From: Paraspadella gotoi
Lineage: Eukaryota > Chaetognatha
NCBI GenBank assembly: GCA_051294375.1
Contig: CM119271.1
Span: 1,867,395 to 1,931,394, forward strand
DNA: 64,000 nucleotides
Reading direction: 5' to 3'
The notes under the pieces are model-generated. The model saw only the letters and a list, made by a program, of their open reading frames with translations. It was not told where the DNA came from and searched no databases. Positions 1-64,000 of the stretch are shown piece by piece. Numbering within the stretch: position 1 is the first letter of the stretch; the number at the start of each line of letters is the position of its first letter. The position numbers and the translations under genes were made by a program.

Positions 1-641
1 TCAACATCATCCGATTCTCTCTTTTATTTTTTTTTCATCCAAGAAAAATTGACTTTTAAATTCGGATCGTTTGTCATTCGCCGCCATTTTTGTCTAAAAA
101 TGGGGGAAAAAAGGGGAAAAAAATAAAAAAATAAAAAAAAGATTGAAAACAAGCTTTCTTGATGCATCCTATTTTTTTTTTTTGCCGCGTCTTTTGTTTT
201 GTTTTTATATTGATATAATTGTTTCGTTTTTATTACTTTTTAAACTTTCAGCTGTTTTTTTTTAAATTCTATAAAGTATAAAACATTAAAAAAAATAAAA
301 ATGTTTGTAATTTTCTTCAGTTAAACCTTCGCCTTTCGTCTAGTTCACTTAATTATTGTGTGTCCTCGTAGCGGTAAAGTGGTAAGCCAGCAGTTTTTAC
401 AACCATTGAGATTTTCATAATGAAGTGGCTCCTCCTTTAAAAAAAGATTTTTCATGGCTTTTTGTACGTGACCATAATTAATCAAACATAATTTAAAATA
501 TAAACATCGTTCTATTTTATTAAAACTTTATTAATAGAGACGCTGAATAAACTACAAATTCCTCCTTGGATGAATCCTCATTTTCACAAAGTGACTTTTC
601 CAATTTATCAAAACGACTCGTTACCTTCGCCAATAACTCTC

Positions 642-733
<92 letters not shown>

Positions 734-1484
734 ATCTCGAGTGACTCTTCACGTCGACACTCCAACTCTTTGTGAATCCAACTCCTCAAATCACTTCACA
801 AAACACTCTCTATCCCTCCCTCTATCCCTGCCTCTATCCTCTCACTATCCTCTCACTATGCTCCGCCCCCCTAACCTCCTCCCATCCACCTCTTCCCCCC
901 ACCTCGGTCGCCCAATCAGCCTCCCGGGCCCCTTACGAACCCGACACAAAAGGGGCGCCCCTGACCGAAGCCGATCGCGCTCACCACGCCCCCTAGGGCA
1001 CGAAGACGTGCCGTCTCGGCCGGCGTGCCTCGGACACTCTTCGCCACTTACTCCCATCTCGCCATTTAATCCAGTCGCTTCTTCCTCCCCTCGCTCTTCT
1101 TCCTCGTCACTCTCCTCTCGCCGGGCTGAGACGGCGTCCGCCGCCACTCCGCACCCCTTCCGCCGACCCAACCCCTCTCCGCCCCCACCGCCGCTCTGCC
1201 GCCGACGCCACATCCTCCAACACCCTCCCTCCCACTCTCCTTCGCCCCCAACTCCCCCTCATTCTTCCCTCCCTCCTCTCCTTCTTCTTCCCTTCTCCTT
1301 CCATAATCTTCACCCAATCTTCTTCCCCTCCCTCCCTCCTCCTCTTCTCCTCCTCTCTCCTCCTCCTTCCTCCACTTTCTCCTCCCATCTCCCAAAGGAT
1401 CTCGTCCGACGTTTCACCAAAACTCATTTCCTCTTTCCTCCCTCCTCCTCCTTCTCCTCCTCCTCCTCCTCCCCTTCTTCTCAG
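1..1484. other. AT-rich sequence and CT microsatellite, no gene seen
   Basis: 1-600 is AT-rich without recognisable coding signal. 640-728 is (CT)n. 729-1484 is pyrimidine-rich, leading to the acceptor of the first visible host exon. Long Ser/Pro/Leu frames are products of the simple sequence. Confidence 0.7.
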
Positions 1485-61642
<60,158 letters not shown>

Positions 61643-61795
61643 CAGACAGAGGCAGACAGAGAGAGGATTGCTAAATAGTTTTCATTGGTAAAAAAGAATG
61701 AGATCGAGCAGTCCTTTTCAATGTTAAGAATGATAAAAAAGAAATAAATAAAAATGGAATCATGGCATATCTGGTCCATCTTGTAAACAGTAAAT

Positions 61796-61878
61796 CGCTA
61801 CGAGCAGGATTCGAACCTGCGAGGGAACATACCCATTGGATTTCGAGTCCAACGCCTTAACACACTCGGCATCGTAGC
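61796..61878 (-). tRNA. tRNA-Ser(CGA), copy 2, small indels
   Basis: Same tRNA as 59174-59255 but with an extra base in the variable arm and shifted bases in the D-arm region. Likely sequencing noise or a mild pseudogene. It lies in a GA-rich tandem repeat unit. Confidence 0.75.
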
Positions 61879-61933
61879 AGATGTTTCTAATTTCTATTGA
61901 ATATTTTTTATCCACAGAGAAAAAGAAGAGAGA

Positions 61934-61995
<62 letters not shown>

Positions 61996-62339
61996 CAGAC
62001 TGAGAGAGGATTGCTAAATAGTTTTCATTGGTAAAAATAAGAATGAGATCGATCAGTCTTTTTCAATGTTAAGAATGATAAAAAAGAAATAAAAAAAAAT
62101 GGAAACATAGCCATATCAGGTTCACGTTGTAAAAAAAAGAAAAGAAGAAGAGAGAGAGAGACAGAGAGAGAGAGAGTGAGAGAGGATTGCTAAATTATTT
62201 TCATGGGTAAAAATAAGAAATGAGATCAGCAGTCATTTTCAATTTTAAGAATTATTAAAAAAAAAATGAAAAATTAAGAAAAATAAATTATCACTTAAAG
62301 TCCGCAAAACATATCGGGTCCAGGTTGTAATCAGTAAAT

Positions 62340-62421
62340 CGCTACGAGCAGGATTCGAACCTGCGAGGGAACATCCCATTGGATTTCGAGTCCAACGCCT
62401 TAACCACTCGGCCATCGTAGC
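62340..62421 (-). tRNA. tRNA-Ser(CGA), copy 3, intact
   Basis: Full-length and intact cloverleaf, differing from 59174-59255 only in the variable arm. Flanked by the GA-repeat unit. Confidence 0.9.
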
Positions 62422-62469
62422 AGATGTTTCTGGTTTCTATTGAATATTTTTTATCCACAGAGAAAGAGA

Positions 62470-62505
<36 letters not shown>

Positions 62506-62659
62506 ACGAGAGACAGACTGAGGAGAGGATTGCTAAATAGTTTTCATTGGTAAAACTAAGAATGAGATCGAGCAGTCCTTTCAATGTTAAGAATGATAAA
62601 AAAGAAATAAATAAAAATGGAATCATGGCCATATCTGGTCATCTTGTACAACAGTAAAT

Positions 62660-62741
62660 CGCTACGAGCAGGATTCGACCTGCGAGGGAACATCCCATTG
62701 GATTTCAAGTCAAAACGCCTTAACCACTCGGCCATCGTAGC
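62660..62741 (-). tRNA. tRNA-Ser copy 4, damaged; anticodon reads TGA
   Basis: Lacks one base in the T-loop and has substitutions around the anticodon, so the loop reads CTTGAAA (TGA, still Ser). The adjoining stem is mismatched. Probably an error-bearing or degenerate copy. Confidence 0.6.
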
Positions 62742-63180
62742 AGATGTTTCTAATTTCTATTGAATATTTTTTATCCACAGAAAAAAGAAGAGAGAGAGAG
62801 AGAGAAGACAGAGAGAGAGAAAGAGAAGAGAGAGAGACAGAGAGACAGACTGAGAGAGGATTGCTAAATAGTTTTCATTGGTAAAAAATAAGATGAGATC
62901 GATCAGTCTTTTTCAATGTTAAGAATGATAAAAAGAAATAAAAAAAATGGAACATAGCCATATCAGGTTCACGTTGTAAAAAAGAAAAGAAGAGAGAGAG
63001 AGAGACAGAGGAGAGAGAGTGAGAGAGGATTGCTAAATTGTTTTCATGGGTAAAAATAAGAATGAGATCAAGCAGTCATTTTCAAATGTTAAGAATTATT
63101 AAAAAAAAATGAAAATTAAGAAAAATAAATTATCACTTAAAGTCGCAAAACATATCGGGTCCAGGTTGTAATCAGTAAAT

Positions 63181-63262
63181 CGCTACGAGCAGGATTGAAC
63201 CTGCGAGGGAACATCCCATTGGATTTCGAGTCCAACGCGCTTAACCACTCGGCCATCGTAGC
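63181..63262 (-). tRNA. tRNA-Ser(CGA), copy 5, small indels
   Basis: One base missing in the T-loop and two extra bases near the D-arm; otherwise identical to the intact copies. Confidence 0.7.
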
Positions 63263-63691
63263 GATGTTTCTGGTTTCTATTGAATATTTTTTATCCACAG
63301 AGAAAGAGAGAGAGAGAGAGAAGGAGAGAGAAGAGACAGAGAGAGACAGAGAGACAGACTGAGAGAGGATTGCTAAATAGTTTTCATTGGTAAAATAAGA
63401 ATGAGATCGATCAGTCTTTTTCAATGTTAAGAATGATAAAAAAGAAATAAAAAAAATGGAAACATAGCCATATCAGGTTCACGTTGTAAAAAGAAAAAGA
63501 AGAGAAGAGAGAGAGACAGAGAGAGAGAGAGTGAGAGAGGATTGCTAATTATTTTCATGGGTAAAAATAAGAATGAGATCAAGCAGTCATTTTCAATGTT
63601 AAGAATTATTAAAAAAAATGAAAAATTAAGAAAAATAAATTATCACTTAAAGTCCGCAAAACATATCGGTCCAGGTTGTTAATCAGTAAAT

Positions 63692-63775
63692 CGCTACGAG
63701 CAGGATTCGAAACCTGCGAGGGCAACATCCATTGGATTTCGAGTCCAACGCCTTAACCACTCGGCCCATCGTAGC
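63692..63775 (-). tRNA. tRNA-Ser(CGA), copy 6, small indels
   Basis: Extra bases in the T-loop and D-arm and a shifted variable arm; the CGA anticodon is retained. Confidence 0.7.
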
Positions 63776-63822
63776 AGATATTTCTGGTTTCTCATTGAAT
63801 AATTTTTTATCCACAGAGAAAG

Positions 63823-63875
<53 letters not shown>

Positions 63876-64000
63876 GAGAGAGAGAGAGTGAGTTAAAGAA
63901 AGAGAGAAAGAGAGAGGAGAGAGATAAAGAAAGAGAAAGTGAGAGAAAGGTAGAGGTAGTCTTTGCTTGTTGTTCTCATAATCCTTTCCCCCCCCCCTCC

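Larger units (their letters stand above)
61583..63960. repeat. Tandem GA-repeat / tRNA-Ser units
   Basis: Units of roughly 300-540 bases repeat five times: a (GA)n tract, a block starting GGATTGCTAAATAGTTTTCA, an AT-rich block, then minus-strand tRNA-Ser and a TTTTTATCCACAGAGAAA block. Units differ by one-base indels. No host exon is seen here. Confidence 0.85.

Noticed and set aside
772-996. Peptide ending PYEPDTKGAPLTEADRAHHA as a possible upstream exon
   Set aside because: No donor follows before the stop and I see no reliable family match.
61796-63775. CRISPR-like array impression from regularly spaced repeats
   Set aside because: The repeated element is tRNA-Ser in a eukaryotic tandem repeat, with long and variable spacing.

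Overview
This window is nuclear DNA of a metazoan, most likely an invertebrate; I cannot resolve the phylum. The genes carry GT-AG introns (one GC-AG). The tRNAs are eukaryotic type. Non-coding DNA is packed with (CT)n/(GA)n microsatellites, ACG/GAC triplet repeats and short dispersed repeats with inverted termini. It reads as a draft assembly scaffold: there is a 25-N gap at 58334-58358, and the 7 kb before the gap look like an uncorrected second copy of the 7 kb before that.

The backbone is one very large plus-strand gene of the BAIAP3 / UNC13D (Unc13-4, Munc13-4-like) family. It spans practically the whole window. I recover 30 coding exons between 1485 and 61582, nearly all linked by matching splice phases. 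In order they encode a short N-terminal helical segment, a C2 domain (exons 3-6), acidic and basic linkers, and the MUN region with MHD1 (about 29.5-34.3 kb) and MHD2 (about 59.5-61.6 kb). The first exon(s) and the C-terminal C2 domain lie outside. The family tethers and primes vesicles for SNARE-mediated exocytosis.

The long introns of this host gene contain other genes. A two-exon SLC16/monocarboxylate-transporter-like gene lies on the minus strand at 17974-19985. A two-exon DEG/ENaC/ASIC-like channel gene lies on the minus strand at 30197-31655. A tRNA-Arg(CCT) is at 32377-32449. A minus-strand cluster of small secreted cysteine-containing proteins that I do not recognise occupies 40.3-47.6 kb: two 2-exon genes, one 5-exon gene and an orphan 3' module. 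They share a signal peptide exon ending in phase 1, a cysteine-rich segment, a 'GDVIF..FPE' type core and a C-terminal 'IWGLRCV...KC.FG' signature. This cluster is the most interesting coding content.

From 43988 to 51009 the sequence is repeated at 51025-58031 with frequent 1-2 base indels. These break every ORF in the second copy, including a second version of host exon 26. This is best explained by an unpolished read or second haplotype used as gap fill. The right end (59.1-63.8 kb) carries six minus-strand tRNA-Ser(CGA) copies. Five of them are embedded in a GA-rich tandem repeat that also shows indel noise.
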